Source of the DNA: Agarivorans albus
GTDB taxonomy: Bacteria; Pseudomonadota; Gammaproteobacteria; Enterobacterales; Celerinatantimonadaceae
NCBI RefSeq assembly: GCF_019670105.1
Contig: NZ_AP023032.1
Coordinates: 871,501-935,500 of the forward strand
DNA: 64,000 nucleotides
Direction: 5' to 3'
The notes under the pieces are model-generated. The model was not told the origin of the DNA. It saw nothing but the letters and a program-made list of their open reading frames with translations, and made no database searches. Of the stretch, positions 46,234 to 54,992 are shown one piece after another (position 1 is the first letter of the stretch; the number at the start of each line of letters is the position of its first letter). The position numbers and the translations under genes are program-made.

Positions 46234-46761
46234 TTATTCTGTTCTACGAATGTTGTTGATCTCTTGTCGAGTTAACCCCAGTAGCTCTAAAAATTGTTGG
46301 TGTTGTTCGGGCCGCAGGCGTTCAAACTGAGTATGCCAATCGGTCATATCTTGTTCACTTAAGCCGGCGGCTTGCATCACTGCCACCCAATCATCTTTAC
46401 TCACCTCATTCTGCTTTAAACGCTTGGCTTTATCCAATAGCAACAGAACTGCTTTTTGTTGTACGCGTAACTTTTGAACCTGCAATTCTAATTGTTGGAA
46501 GTGCTCACCTAATAAGCCATTTAGAATTTGATGTTCAACGAGACTCTCTTCGTTATCTAACTGCTGAGCTATTTGTTTTATCGGCATGCCAAAGGCTCGT
46601 AGTGCGATAATTTTTTCCAGCCGAGCTTGCTCTGGTTGACCATACCAACGATAGCCATTGCTGGAACGGTAAGCGGGGTTTAGCAGCTGCTGCCGCTCGT
46701 AATAAAGAAGGGTAGTTCTTGATAAGCCGTACTTTTTGGCTAGCGCACTAATGTTTAGCAT
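46234..46761 (-). CDS. MerR-family transcriptional regulator
   Basis: A MerR-type activator of 175 residues from ATG 46761 (a TTG lies four codons earlier). The winged helix reads MLNISALAKKYGLSRTTLLYYERQQLLNPAYRSSNGYRWYG, then a dimerisation coiled coil (HFQQLELQVQKLRVQQ) and a C-terminal domain without cysteines, so metal sensing is unlikely. It is divergent from an EamA transporter whose promoter has MerR-type geometry. The ligand is probably organic. Confidence 0.87.
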   Translation of the reverse strand: MLNISALAKKYGLSRTTLLYYERQQLLNPAYRSSNGYRWYGQPEQARLEKIIALRAFGMPIKQIAQQLDNEESLVEHQILNGLLGEHFQQLELQVQKLRVQQKAVLLLLDKAKRLKQNEVSKDDWVAVMQAAGLSEQDMTDWHTQFERLRPEQHQQFLELLGLTRQEINNIRRTE

Positions 46762-46777
46762 GTTTTTTCTCAATAGC

Positions 46778-46808
46778 TTGACCCGTCTATAAGTATAGCC
46801 TTTACAAT
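46778..46808 (+). promoter_or_regulatory. MerR-type promoter of the EamA transporter gene
   Basis: TTGACC (46778-46783) and TACAAT (46803-46808) are separated by 19 bases, the overlong spacer that MerR proteins correct. The dyad CTATAAGTATAG at 46787-46798 is centred in that spacer. Confidence 0.78.
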
Positions 46809-46837
46809 GCGCACCTTACATCGATAAGCGAGTTAGC

Positions 46838-47740
46838 ATGTTAGAAAATATTCTGTTTGGTCAAGGCTTTCACATTCCAAGTAACAAGCATAAAGGCATT
46901 GCTTTAGCGCTAGTTTCTACGGCGCTATTTGTTGTAGTGGGCGCGTTAGTGCGGGTATTGAGTGAACGTATTCATGTGTTCGAAATTTTGTTGTTTAGAC
47001 AGCTAGTATTTCTGGTGATACTTAGTCCAGCCATTTTTACTCACTGGCAAAGCCTTATTAGGCCGCAATACTTAGCGTGGCATTCGGCCCGAATTGTCGG
47101 GGCATTTGTTGCTTTAAGTTTGAGCTTTCTGGTGGTGGCTAATATCCCCTTAGCCGACGCCACTGCCTTGGGTTTTACACAGGTAATATTTGTGGCGCTA
47201 ATTTCTAGATTGCTGCTGGGCGAGCAGGTTAACTGGCAGCGGGTTGTGGTTATCGCCGTGGGCTTTGTAGGCGTACTGCTGGTTATTCAACCTAGCTTTG
47301 CAAGCAGCTCTTTAAACTACATTGTGCTTGGTTTGCTCTCAGCATTGGGAGCTGCTATCGCAGTAATTTGTGTTAAGAAGTTAACGGGGAAAGATTCCAC
47401 CACTAATATATTGGCCTATCAAGCGGTATTTGTTGGCGTATTGGCTGCCATTGGTGCTTGGTTTAATTGGCTTACTCCTTCTTTGTACGAGTTAATGCTG
47501 TTATTGGCGGTAGGTATTTTGTCATCAATTGCACAGTGGTTTGGCGTAACCGCATATAAGTATGGAGAAGCCAATGTGGTATCCAATATCGAGTATGTAA
47601 AAATGATTTATGCTATTTGCCTAGGATATTTTTGTTTTGGCGAAGTTCCTAATCAATTGGCTGTGCTTGGAGCTGGGATATTGATGTTAAGTCCGCTGTT
47701 GCCGAGACAATTAAGCAGGTTCATTCGAAAGCCTAGTTAA
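46838..47740 (+). CDS. EamA/DMT-family transporter
   Basis: A 300-residue inner-membrane protein with about ten hydrophobic segments in two EamA repeats (about 15-140 and 155-290), the drug/metabolite transporter layout. Typical pieces are DATALGFTQVIFVALISRLLLGE and GVTAYKYGEANVVSNIEYVKMIYA. It is divergent from the MerR gene and likely under its control, so it may export the compound that MerR senses. Confidence 0.87.
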   Translation: MLENILFGQGFHIPSNKHKGIALALVSTALFVVVGALVRVLSERIHVFEILLFRQLVFLVILSPAIFTHWQSLIRPQYLAWHSARIVGAFVALSLSFLVVANIPLADATALGFTQVIFVALISRLLLGEQVNWQRVVVIAVGFVGVLLVIQPSFASSSLNYIVLGLLSALGAAIAVICVKKLTGKDSTTNILAYQAVFVGVLAAIGAWFNWLTPSLYELMLLLAVGILSSIAQWFGVTAYKYGEANVVSNIEYVKMIYAICLGYFCFGEVPNQLAVLGAGILMLSPLLPRQLSRFIRKPS

Positions 47741-47825
47741 GCGCAAAGTAATTGACTATTTTTGTTGATGGGGTCAAAACACTACGGCCTTGTTTTGTTA
47801 TTCTGCAATTTTGAGGGGAGTAAGT

Positions 47826-48500
47826 ATGATGGCAACAACACTGGCTTTTGATGTTTATGGCACCCTTATCGACACCCAAGGTGTTCTAAATAAACTGCGC
47901 GAATATATGGGCGAGCAGGCCGCGCCTTTTTCACAAGCTTGGCGAGATAAGCAATTAGAATATTCGTTTCGCCGAGGCTTAATGCAAAACTACCAAAACT
48001 TCGCCTTGTGTACCGCGCAAGCTTTGGACTATTGCTGCCAAGTGTTTCGGGTGCCACTCACTGAGCAACAAAAGCAGAGCTTGTTGGCTATTTACAAAGT
48101 ATTGCCCGCTCATCCTGAAGCAAAACAAGCTTTAGCAGGCTTACAACAAGCGGGCTTTAGGCTTTATGCTTTTTCTAACGGTGAGCAAGCTGCAGTTGAA
48201 CTGTTATTAGAAACTGCTGAGATCCGGCCATTTTTTAGTGCAGTGGTTAGTGTTGATGAGGTAAAAAGTTTCAAACCTGATCCAGCGGTTTACCAGCATT
48301 TTCTTAATAAAACTCAAAGCCAAGCCAAGGATACTTGGTTGGTTTCTTCTAATCCCTTTGATGTTACTGGTGCGGTATCTGCAGGTTGGCAGGCTGCATG
48401 GGTACAACGGTCGCCAACTGCGTTGTTTGACCCCTGGGAGCTAGCACCCACCGTTACTATCACCTCCTTATTAGACTTAGCGGAGGTCTTGCCGGGTTAA
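47826..48500 (+). CDS. HAD hydrolase, haloacid dehalogenase type II-like
   Basis: A 224-residue hydrolase from ATG 47826, which follows GGGGAG; the open frame extends 12 codons upstream. HAD motifs are FDVYGTLIDT with nucleophile D9, FSNGEQAAVE with the motif II Ser, SFKPDPAVYQ with the motif III Lys, and SSNPFDVTGA with motif IV Asp. The pattern matches type II haloacid dehalogenases, but a phosphatase role cannot be excluded. Confidence 0.85.
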   Translation: MMATTLAFDVYGTLIDTQGVLNKLREYMGEQAAPFSQAWRDKQLEYSFRRGLMQNYQNFALCTAQALDYCCQVFRVPLTEQQKQSLLAIYKVLPAHPEAKQALAGLQQAGFRLYAFSNGEQAAVELLLETAEIRPFFSAVVSVDEVKSFKPDPAVYQHFLNKTQSQAKDTWLVSSNPFDVTGAVSAGWQAAWVQRSPTALFDPWELAPTVTITSLLDLAEVLPG

Positions 48501-48604
48501 GCTGGCTGCTTTATTTTGAACTCGCACTAAGTTTACGGCGTTTCATATTGCTACAGTGCTGCACGTAGACAGGTATTCATTTCAAGCTGAAAGGTAGTTG
48601 TAAT

Positions 48605-49204
48605 ATGGCGCAAGTAGATAAAAAACATTCGCAACAAATTTACTATTTCGATGACGCTACTTTTGCAGAGCAAACCCAATGCCAAGAAGTGATTTACGAT
48701 TACAACCATAGTCGGCCTTCCGAAATAGAACGACGTGCTAAGTTGCTTAAACAGATTTTTGCTGAAGTGGGCGAAGATTGCATGATAGAGCCGCCATTAA
48801 AGGCCAACTGGGGAAAGCATACTCACTTAGGTAATAAGGTTTATGCTAACTTTAATCTCACCCTCGTGGACGATACCCACATCTACATTGGTGACTGCAC
48901 CATGATTGGCCCGAATGTCACCTTGGCAACAGCCGGTCACCCAATAAACCCTAAACCTCGCCAGCAAGCGGCTCAGTTTAATGTGCCTATTACTATTGGG
49001 TGTAATGTATGGATTGGTGCTAATTCGGTGGTATTGCCGGGGATTTCGATTGGAGAAAATAGCGTTATAGGGGCGGGCAGTGTGGTGACCAAAGACATTC
49101 CCGCTAACGTGGTGGCAGTGGGTAACCCTTGTAAAGTATTACGTGAAATTAGTGAGCGCGATAAGCAGTTTTATTACAAAAACTTAGCTTTTGAAGGTGA
49201 ATAA
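48605..49204 (+). CDS. Maltose/galactoside O-acetyltransferase family (left-handed beta-helix)
   Basis: A 199-residue acetyl-CoA-dependent sugar acetyltransferase of the Maa/LacA/NodL group. The N-terminal cap has YDYNHSRPSEIERRAKLLKQIF, then hexapeptide repeats with the catalytic His in TLATAGHPINPKPRQ and the coil ITIGCNVWIGANSVVLPGIS, ending GNPCKVLREI. The acceptor sugar is not predictable. It is a single gene. Confidence 0.9.
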   Translation: MAQVDKKHSQQIYYFDDATFAEQTQCQEVIYDYNHSRPSEIERRAKLLKQIFAEVGEDCMIEPPLKANWGKHTHLGNKVYANFNLTLVDDTHIYIGDCTMIGPNVTLATAGHPINPKPRQQAAQFNVPITIGCNVWIGANSVVLPGISIGENSVIGAGSVVTKDIPANVVAVGNPCKVLREISERDKQFYYKNLAFEGE

Positions 49205-49358
49205 TAACCCTTTCTTACTTGGTGCCCCGATCTTGGTTCTTTAAGGCTTGGATGCAGGCCGCAAGTTGTTCAACGGCTAAATTTGCCAGAATGCCATGGT
49301 TTGCTGGGTTTCTATAGTTGCGAAGTAAAGTCGCTAAGTTGAGTTACTGGTCCATGTT

Positions 49359-49390
49359 AATCAGCAGTAGCCTTATGGCTACTGCTGATT
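49359..49390 (-). terminator. Strong hairpin downstream of the LPMO gene
   Basis: AATCAGCAGTAGCC and GGCTACTGCTGATT form a 14-bp perfect stem around TTAT, 18 bases after the LPMO stop on the minus strand. There is no T run, so it may act mainly to protect the mRNA end. Confidence 0.6.
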
Positions 49391-49408
49391 AGTGCCTAAT
49401 GCCTAATA

Positions 49409-50911
49409 TTATTGGCAGATATCTCCTGTTAATACAGGTACCTCTGAGCTTCCATTGCTACTGCCTTGGAAACCAAAGCTCACTGTCTGGCCAGGTTCTA
49501 CTTTGGCATTCCAAGCTGCATTGCTTACTGTGTAAGGGCCGTCGCCAGAAAGCACTCCATTCCATAGTTGGGTAATGCTACTGCCATCGCTATAGGCCCA
49601 AGTTACTTGCCAACCGTTAATCGCTTGCTCACCAGTGTTGATGATGCGAACTTCGGCGTTAAAGCCCGATCCCCATTGGTCAACAATTACGTACTCACAA
49701 CCTGCTTGGCTTGGCGGTAGTGCAGTAATTACCAGTTCTTGGTTACTGCTGGTTTCTAACAAGCCATCAGACACAGTGAGCACAACCGCGTAGCTACCGG
49801 CCGCTTCATAGTCGTGATTAGCAGTAACGCCAGTGGCTGTATAACCATCACCAAAGTCCCATTGATAACTAAGAGTATCGTTTTCTGCATCGCTAGAGCT
49901 GCTAGCGTCGAAGCTGGCGGTTAAACCTTGGCTGCTTGCATCAAAGCTGGCTATAGGCGCGGTGTTGGCGGTGGACTTAACGTCAATACTCACTAGCGCT
50001 GGGGCGGATTCTAGTGCTTCGTTGTCGGTTACGCTAAAGCTAAAGTTGTCGGTGCCAACAAAATCCGCTGTTGGGGTGTAGCTTAAAACGGGGGGCGTAC
50101 CGCTTAAAGTACCATTGATTGGCTGACTAAGTATTTGATAGCTAGTAATTTCTCCACCGGTATCGCTGCCACTTAAGGTTATGCTAACGGGCGTATCCTG
50201 GGGAGTGGAAATTTGTTGCGGAGTGGCTATTGGCGTACCCAACGTATCTTCGGAGTAAGCTAAATCAATACAGCCATGGAAGCGCTCATAGGTCCAAGAG
50301 TTGCGGCCCCATTCGCCATAGATCACTTGGTGACCACTGCGTTCAGGCAGGGTACAGGTGGTGGTAAAGGTCACCGCCTCTTTATTCGCCACTACCGCAG
50401 GATTAGCATTAGGTTGGCTATCATCGTAGGGCAAAACACAGAAGGGCTCTGCCTCAAAATCATCCCATGTTAAAGCTTTGCTTGGGTCAAATACAAAGCC
50501 TGGTTTAGTTATCCAGTAATGAAATTCACGGGTATCAGAGAAGTGGTTTCCCCATTGAATGTTCCACGTTATGTCTAAAGGACCTGCTTGAGCAGCTTGC
50601 CCTGGCCAGCTTGTGGCTACATCCCATGGTGTTGCTCCACCCTGCCATGTTTCGCTGTCGAAACCACATACATTGTTGGGCAGTGGTGAAACCACTGCGC
50701 GGCCTTCGGTATGAGTGAGCACACTCATAAACTTGTAGCCACCTTGTGGGTCATTTTCAAAAGCGTCAATACAATGCGCACTGCTAGCTTGATCAGGTTT
50801 TTCTGTTAAGCCACACAGCGCATTTCGTGATGGTGGATCTACGATTAAACCATGCGCAAATGCTTGGCTGGTTCCTAGTAGACATAATGAAAATATTAGC
50901 TTGTTAGTCAT
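49409..50911 (-). CDS. AA10 lytic polysaccharide monooxygenase with CBM2
   Basis: Secreted copper enzyme that oxidatively cleaves chitin or cellulose. Start is ATG 50911 behind AGGGAA; the open frame runs 30 codons further. The 19-residue signal peptide ends QAFA, leaving His20 as the free N-terminus; the second histidine-brace residue is H123 (IQWGNHFSDTREFHYWIT). Domains: AA10 (20 to about 210), Ig/cadherin-like (about 220-305), PKD (about 315-395), CBM2 (about 403-500, INGWQVTWAYSDG, WNGVLSG). CBM2 binds crystalline cellulose or chitin. Confidence 0.93.
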   Translation of the reverse strand: MTNKLIFSLCLLGTSQAFAHGLIVDPPSRNALCGLTEKPDQASSAHCIDAFENDPQGGYKFMSVLTHTEGRAVVSPLPNNVCGFDSETWQGGATPWDVATSWPGQAAQAGPLDITWNIQWGNHFSDTREFHYWITKPGFVFDPSKALTWDDFEAEPFCVLPYDDSQPNANPAVVANKEAVTFTTTCTLPERSGHQVIYGEWGRNSWTYERFHGCIDLAYSEDTLGTPIATPQQISTPQDTPVSITLSGSDTGGEITSYQILSQPINGTLSGTPPVLSYTPTADFVGTDNFSFSVTDNEALESAPALVSIDVKSTANTAPIASFDASSQGLTASFDASSSSDAENDTLSYQWDFGDGYTATGVTANHDYEAAGSYAVVLTVSDGLLETSSNQELVITALPPSQAGCEYVIVDQWGSGFNAEVRIINTGEQAINGWQVTWAYSDGSSITQLWNGVLSGDGPYTVSNAAWNAKVEPGQTVSFGFQGSSNGSSEVPVLTGDICQ

Positions 50912-51318
50912 GTTATTCCCTTTTGTTGTGAGTGGAATGAACACCAGCTTGAAGCCAGCGCGCAACCTACTGTTATCAAGGCTGTTTGTTATAGTTTTCA
51001 ACCTTGGTAAAGCTCAAATAACTACGACTACTCACTTCCGTAATGATTGTTGAGTTAATTAAGGAACGTAGTTGAGCTTATTGCGCGATTCCAGAAATCT
51101 GCTGAAGCAAAACTTTAGTGAGTTTCATTGGTAATTGATTATGTTGTCACTAATCACATTTTGTTGGCAAAAGAATCAATAAAAGAGGGGTAAGAGTGGA
51201 ATGTTTGCTGTTGATACTGGCTTGAGTGCTGGGATAAATCACATTTAGCAAATAAATTTTGAATGATATTTAAGCAGGTATAAAAGGCTACAGCTTATAC
51301 CGTATTGGGTACTCATTA
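50912..51318. other. Intergenic stretch upstream of the LPMO gene
   Basis: It should hold the LPMO promoter. I see no convincing operator, terminator or gene. Confidence 0.45.
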
Positions 51319-52128
51319 TTATTTAAGCATTAGAATACCGTTGTTGAGTTGGGCATTTATATTGTGTTCTTGTTTGATTTTTTGGCGCCACTTTGTGGCT
51401 ATTTGCTGCAGTTCTCCTTCCGCTTGCATGTCCTTAAATGCCTGTTGCCATTGCTCTGTGTCGTTAAACTGATTAGACATCGCAATATACACTGCTTGCT
51501 GTTTGAGCTCTCTAAGTAAAATAAAGCTACTGGGGTCTATGCCAAGTTCACTGGCAACAATCTGTAAACCGGCACTCTCATAAGCAATAGTTTTAATTCG
51601 TTTTCTCGCTAACAATTGGATGTTGAGCTTATGGCTACTGTTTACCGATAAGTTGTTTAAGCCTTGCTGGGCAAGCCATTCGTGGCGAATATCACCGTTA
51701 GCCACGCCAATAGTTGGGTAATCGGCTAGCTTTTCATAGGTGTTTGGGTTGCTTTTTAAGCCATACAAGCCCCATGTTTTAATTAGAACCGGTCCAATCC
51801 AATTGAGCTTTTGATCGCGCTCAGCGTTACGGCTAAAGGAAAACACCATGGTGTTGTGGTTATGGTAAGCGGTTTTTAATGCTCGTGCTTCAGGTACGAT
51901 TTCTAGCTTGGCGTTAATGTTTAAACGTTTCGCTAGAGAATAAACAATATCAACCACATAGCCTTGAATCTGGCCATCTTCATCTAAGTAGCTGGCAGGT
52001 GGTTCATTTACGGTAATAAACTTAATCGGCGAGCTCGAAGCTACCGCCTGACTAAGGGTAAAGTGAACAACAATTAGCGCAAATACCAGCGGTTTTAACT
52101 TAGAGTGAACAGAGTGCTTGAATGGAAT
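51319..52128 (-). CDS. Periplasmic solute-binding protein (SBP_bac_3-like) with no canonical start codon
   Basis: Amino-acid-binding-like periplasmic protein. The in-frame GTG at 51957 cannot be the true start: the frame upstream is open and encodes a signal peptide (LKPLVFALIVVHFTLSQAVA) and the first domain strand (SPIKFITVNEPPASYLDEDGQIQG), matching the family. No ATG, GTG or TTG occurs between the upstream stop (52138-52140) and this region; ATT at 52128 is the best placed codon. Either ATT is used or the start has been lost by mutation. The length of about 269 residues is normal. Confidence 0.65.
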   Translation of the reverse strand: MPFKHSVHSKLKPLVFALIVVHFTLSQAVASSSPIKFITVNEPPASYLDEDGQIQGYVVDIVYSLAKRLNINAKLEIVPEARALKTAYHNHNTMVFSFSRNAERDQKLNWIGPVLIKTWGLYGLKSNPNTYEKLADYPTIGVANGDIRHEWLAQQGLNNLSVNSSHKLNIQLLARKRIKTIAYESAGLQIVASELGIDPSSFILLRELKQQAVYIAMSNQFNDTEQWQQAFKDMQAEGELQQIATKWRQKIKQEHNINAQLNNGILMLK

Positions 52129-52165
52129 AAGTGTAGTTCAAACTCTTGGTGTTAAAGTTTCTAAA

Positions 52166-52468
52166 TCAGTTATTGGCAGTTTGTTCGTCGGCACAACATT
52201 CGTCTTGTAAAAAACTAATTACCGTTTGCAGGCATTCAAACTCTGCCACGCAATAAAGTGTTCGTCCTTCCCTGCGCTGGCTAAGCAAGCCTGCAGATAC
52301 CAAGCTGGATATGTGATGCGACAAGGTTGAGCCAGGAATGGCCAACTTTTCTTGTAATCCGCCTACTGCGATACCGCTGTAGCCCGCCCTTACAACACTA
52401 CGGTAAATGCTTAGGCGAGTAGGGTGGCCCAGTTCTTTTAGGGCTTTAGCGATGCTTTCAGTATTCAT
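52166..52468 (-). CDS. ArsR-family repressor
   Basis: A 100-residue winged-helix ArsR/SmtB regulator: LGHPTRLSIYRSVVRAGYSG, then the recognition helix in LAIPGSTLSHHISSLVSAGLL and the wing QRREGRTLYCV. The Cys-Val-Cys site of ArsR is absent, but cysteines occur at YCVAEFECL and DECCADE near the end and could bind a metalloid. It is divergent from an ArsP-like permease with twin matched palindromes between, so it probably represses both. Confidence 0.85.
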   Translation of the reverse strand: MNTESIAKALKELGHPTRLSIYRSVVRAGYSGIAVGGLQEKLAIPGSTLSHHISSLVSAGLLSQRREGRTLYCVAEFECLQTVISFLQDECCADEQTANN

Positions 52469-52490
52469 AGGGGGCTCTCTGTAAAAGTAT

Positions 52491-52510
52491 ATTTCGATAT
52501 TACTGGAAAT
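52491..52510. promoter_or_regulatory. Operator 1, ATTTC-N10-GAAAT
   Basis: ATTTC, ten bases, GAAAT (extendable to ATATTTC and GAAATAT), 23 bases before the arsR-like ATG. Same architecture as operator 2. Confidence 0.65.
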
Positions 52511-52539
52511 ATCTTGTTTTTTCCAATGCTCAAGTATAT

Positions 52540-52559
52540 ATTTCGAATAATCTAGAAAT
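52540..52559. promoter_or_regulatory. Operator 2, ATTTC-N10-GAAAT
   Basis: The same half-sites and spacing as operator 1, centre to centre 49 bases, ending 14 bases before the permease ATG. Confidence 0.65.
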
Positions 52560-52573
52560 TTGGAATTAATTTG

Positions 52574-53494
52574 ATGTTTAACATAAATAATGAAATGGCC
52601 TGGCAGGCCTTAAATATGTTTGGCTTTCTAGCGGTAGAGTTAACCTTGTTGTTTTTAGTTATAAGCTACTTGGTTGGGGTATTGCAGCTGTATATACCGC
52701 CACAAAAAATCCAACGTATCTTGAGTGCTAAAAATGGTTCGGGTTATATCGTGGCGGGCTTTTTGGGGGCAATAACACCATTTTGCTCTTGTTCAACCAT
52801 TCCTTTTTTAAAGGGCTTATTACGCGCTAGAGCGGGATTTGGCACCATGATGGTATTCCTGTTTGCCAGCCCATTGCTTAACCCGATAATTATTGGTTTG
52901 TTTGCGGTAACTTTTGGCTGGAAAGTGAGTGTGTTTTACTTTGCTATTGCCATGGGTGTATCGGTAGTCGCTGGATATTTGTTAGAGAAATTAGGGTTTG
53001 AAAAGTACGTAAAAGCAGAATCTTATCTTGAGCCAGAAGCCAAAAAATGTGGTTCTTCTTGTTCAGGCAAGCCCGCAGTAGAGCGCAGCAAGTGGTTGAA
53101 AATTTGGGACAGTACTTGGCTGGATTTTAAAAAGGTATTGCCTTACTTAATTGGCGGTATTGCAGTTGGCTCGTTGATTTACGGCTTTATGCCAAGTGAG
53201 TTGATTGCCCAATTTGCGAGCAAAGATAACCCATTAGCGGTGCCTGTAGCGGCTGTTATTGGTATTCCTTTGTACATTCGTGCTGAAGCGGTAATTCCTT
53301 TAAGTGCCGCTTTGGCGGCAAAAGGTATGAGTTTAGGGGCGGTAATGGCACTGATTATAGGCAGCGCTGGGGCAAGTTTGACCGAAGTGATATTGCTTAA
53401 ATCCATCTTTAAAAATCAGATGATTGCAGCGTTTTTACTGGTAATTATTGGGATGGCCATTGGCGCAGGTTATTTATACAGCTTTTGGTTTTAA
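52574..53494 (+). CDS. ArsP/DUF318-type membrane permease
   Basis: A 306-residue inner-membrane permease of the YraQ/ArsP group, from ATG 52574 (a TTG precedes it by one codon). The signature is ITPFCSCSTIPFLKGLLRAR, repeated in spirit by RAEAVIPLSAALAAKG in the second half. About eight membrane segments surround a central hydrophilic loop with a Cys motif (KKCGSSCSGK). ArsP members export trivalent organoarsenicals; that role is plausible here because an ArsR-type repressor is divergent. Confidence 0.83.
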   Translation: MFNINNEMAWQALNMFGFLAVELTLLFLVISYLVGVLQLYIPPQKIQRILSAKNGSGYIVAGFLGAITPFCSCSTIPFLKGLLRARAGFGTMMVFLFASPLLNPIIIGLFAVTFGWKVSVFYFAIAMGVSVVAGYLLEKLGFEKYVKAESYLEPEAKKCGSSCSGKPAVERSKWLKIWDSTWLDFKKVLPYLIGGIAVGSLIYGFMPSELIAQFASKDNPLAVPVAAVIGIPLYIRAEAVIPLSAALAAKGMSLGAVMALIIGSAGASLTEVILLKSIFKNQMIAAFLLVIIGMAIGAGYLYSFWF

Positions 53495-53509
53495 AGCAAA
53501 TTAGCAAAG

Positions 53510-53677
53510 CTAGGGTTTGGGCTTTTTGGCCAAAACCCTAAGTGCCTTAGGGCTTACTCCTAGCCTGTCTTTAATCGCTCGGCTAAAGTTGGCTTAGTGT
53601 TTATAACTCAGTTGATGGGCTACTTCGGTAATGCTTAGCGAGCTGTCTGTAATCACGCTGTAAATTGTTGCCTTAGC
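53510..53677 (-). pseudogene. Remnant of an AraC-family regulator (C-terminal HTH)
   Basis: On the minus strand the frame reads SSLSITEVAHQLSYKH, a stop (TAA, 53594-53596), then ANFSRAIKDRLGVSPKALR and a final TAG. This is the second helix-turn-helix of AraC/XylS regulators, normally continuous across the stop position. Only about 50 codons remain and the N-terminal part is missing, replaced by the 3' end of the neighbouring reductase gene. Confidence 0.8.
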
Positions 53678-54992
53678 GTAGTTCAAACAGTTCGCTGTGA
53701 AAATGCTTAAGTGGGTAGCCGAAGTGAGCCAGTTGTTGTTGTAAGTTACTAGAGAATGCAACGGGTCCACAAAACCAAATCTTACGTTGCATTAAATCTT
53801 CAACTTCGTTTACCAATTGCTCAGCGCTTAATAAAGCTTGGCGGCTGTTGTCGATAATTCTTAACTCCACCTGACTGCTCGAAGAGAGCTGCTGTAGCTC
53901 TTCAATTAACTTGGGTTCTAAGGTTTCACTGCAGTAATACAGGGTCGCCTTAGGTGGATTATTCATGGTTTGACGTTGTTGTAAAATGGCCGTGAAAGCC
54001 GCTATACCGATGCCTCCGGCAATCCATAATTGCGGTGCCGAATCATTAAAATCAAAGTTACCGTAGGGGCCTTCTACTTTTAGCTCTTGGCCGATGTTAA
54101 GGCGGCTTTTTAGGTTGGCGGTAAAATCACCTAGCTCTTTTATCAGGAAGCGCACGTGACCAGTGCCGGTATTAGTTGATGCAATGGTAAAGGGGTGTGG
54201 TTCTTCACCCGGAAAACCAATAAACGCAAATTGCCCACTATTGTGACCATGCCAGTTGGGCACGCTTAGGCGTAAATCAACGACTTTATCTTGGGGTAGA
54301 AATCTAAAGTTAGCCACTGTGGCGGTGTGCTGCTTAGTTTTACCAATACGGCCAAACAAACTATATACCGCAGCAACACTGCCCACCCAAATTAACGCTA
54401 AACAGGCATATGTTATGGGGTAAGGCCAATAGCTATGTTTAATTAAAATCACTGAGTGAAAGGCAATGGCTAAAAATGCTAGCGACATGAGTTTGTGCGA
54501 GTAACGAAACCCTTTGTACCTAATCACCCCCACTAAGGCGACAATTGCTAGCACTACAAAGCTGTAAAAGGCTACTTCGCCTACTTGTTCAGCCAGTCCG
54601 CGTAAAGGACGCACCAGCGCATATAGCGAATCGGAATTATTGGGACCAGTGCCTCTAACCGGTTTGTCTAGTATCCCCGCTCTTACTAGTTGCTTAGGAA
54701 TAATCGCCAGTAGCCAATGCACCGCTGCTACTAATACCGAGGCGATGCCGAGGTGTTTGTGCAAACGATAGGATTTGTCTAAGCCCTTGGTCAGCCATTC
54801 GATAAAGGGTAAGCGTAAGGCCAAAAGCATAGCAATACTCATTAAGCCCACGGCTAACATGCCGCTGTACTGAATTAGCGCCGAACGCCATTGAAAAAAG
54901 TTATCTGAAGAAAACAGGTTGGGTTCTGCTTGTAGCCATAATCCAGTAATGGCGGCTAAGAGCAGCATTATAGTTGCAGTTGTTTTACGCAT
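53673..54992 (-). CDS. Ferric reductase-like transmembrane flavoprotein
   Basis: A 439-residue membrane oxidoreductase. About six N-terminal hydrophobic segments form a ferric-reductase-like domain with histidines for haem (YRLHKHLGIASVLVAAVHW and LAIAFHSVILIKHSYW). An FAD-binding domain (HPFTIAS, then GQELKVEGPYGNF) and a NAD-binding part (LWIAGGIGIAAFTAIL, KIWFCGP) follow. It carries electrons from NAD(P)H across the membrane; the acceptor is unknown. Its stop codon overlaps the AraC-family remnant. Confidence 0.87.
   Translation of the reverse strand: MRKTTATIMLLLAAITGLWLQAEPNLFSSDNFFQWRSALIQYSGMLAVGLMSIAMLLALRLPFIEWLTKGLDKSYRLHKHLGIASVLVAAVHWLLAIIPKQLVRAGILDKPVRGTGPNNSDSLYALVRPLRGLAEQVGEVAFYSFVVLAIVALVGVIRYKGFRYSHKLMSLAFLAIAFHSVILIKHSYWPYPITYACLALIWVGSVAAVYSLFGRIGKTKQHTATVANFRFLPQDKVVDLRLSVPNWHGHNSGQFAFIGFPGEEPHPFTIASTNTGTGHVRFLIKELGDFTANLKSRLNIGQELKVEGPYGNFDFNDSAPQLWIAGGIGIAAFTAILQQRQTMNNPPKATLYYCSETLEPKLIEELQQLSSSSQVELRIIDNSRQALLSAEQLVNEVEDLMQRKIWFCGPVAFSSNLQQQLAHFGYPLKHFHSELFELR

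Noticed and set aside
51319-51957. Truncated solute-binding protein starting at GTG
   Set aside because: The frame upstream encodes the missing signal peptide and first strand, so the gene is not truncated, only its start codon is unusual.
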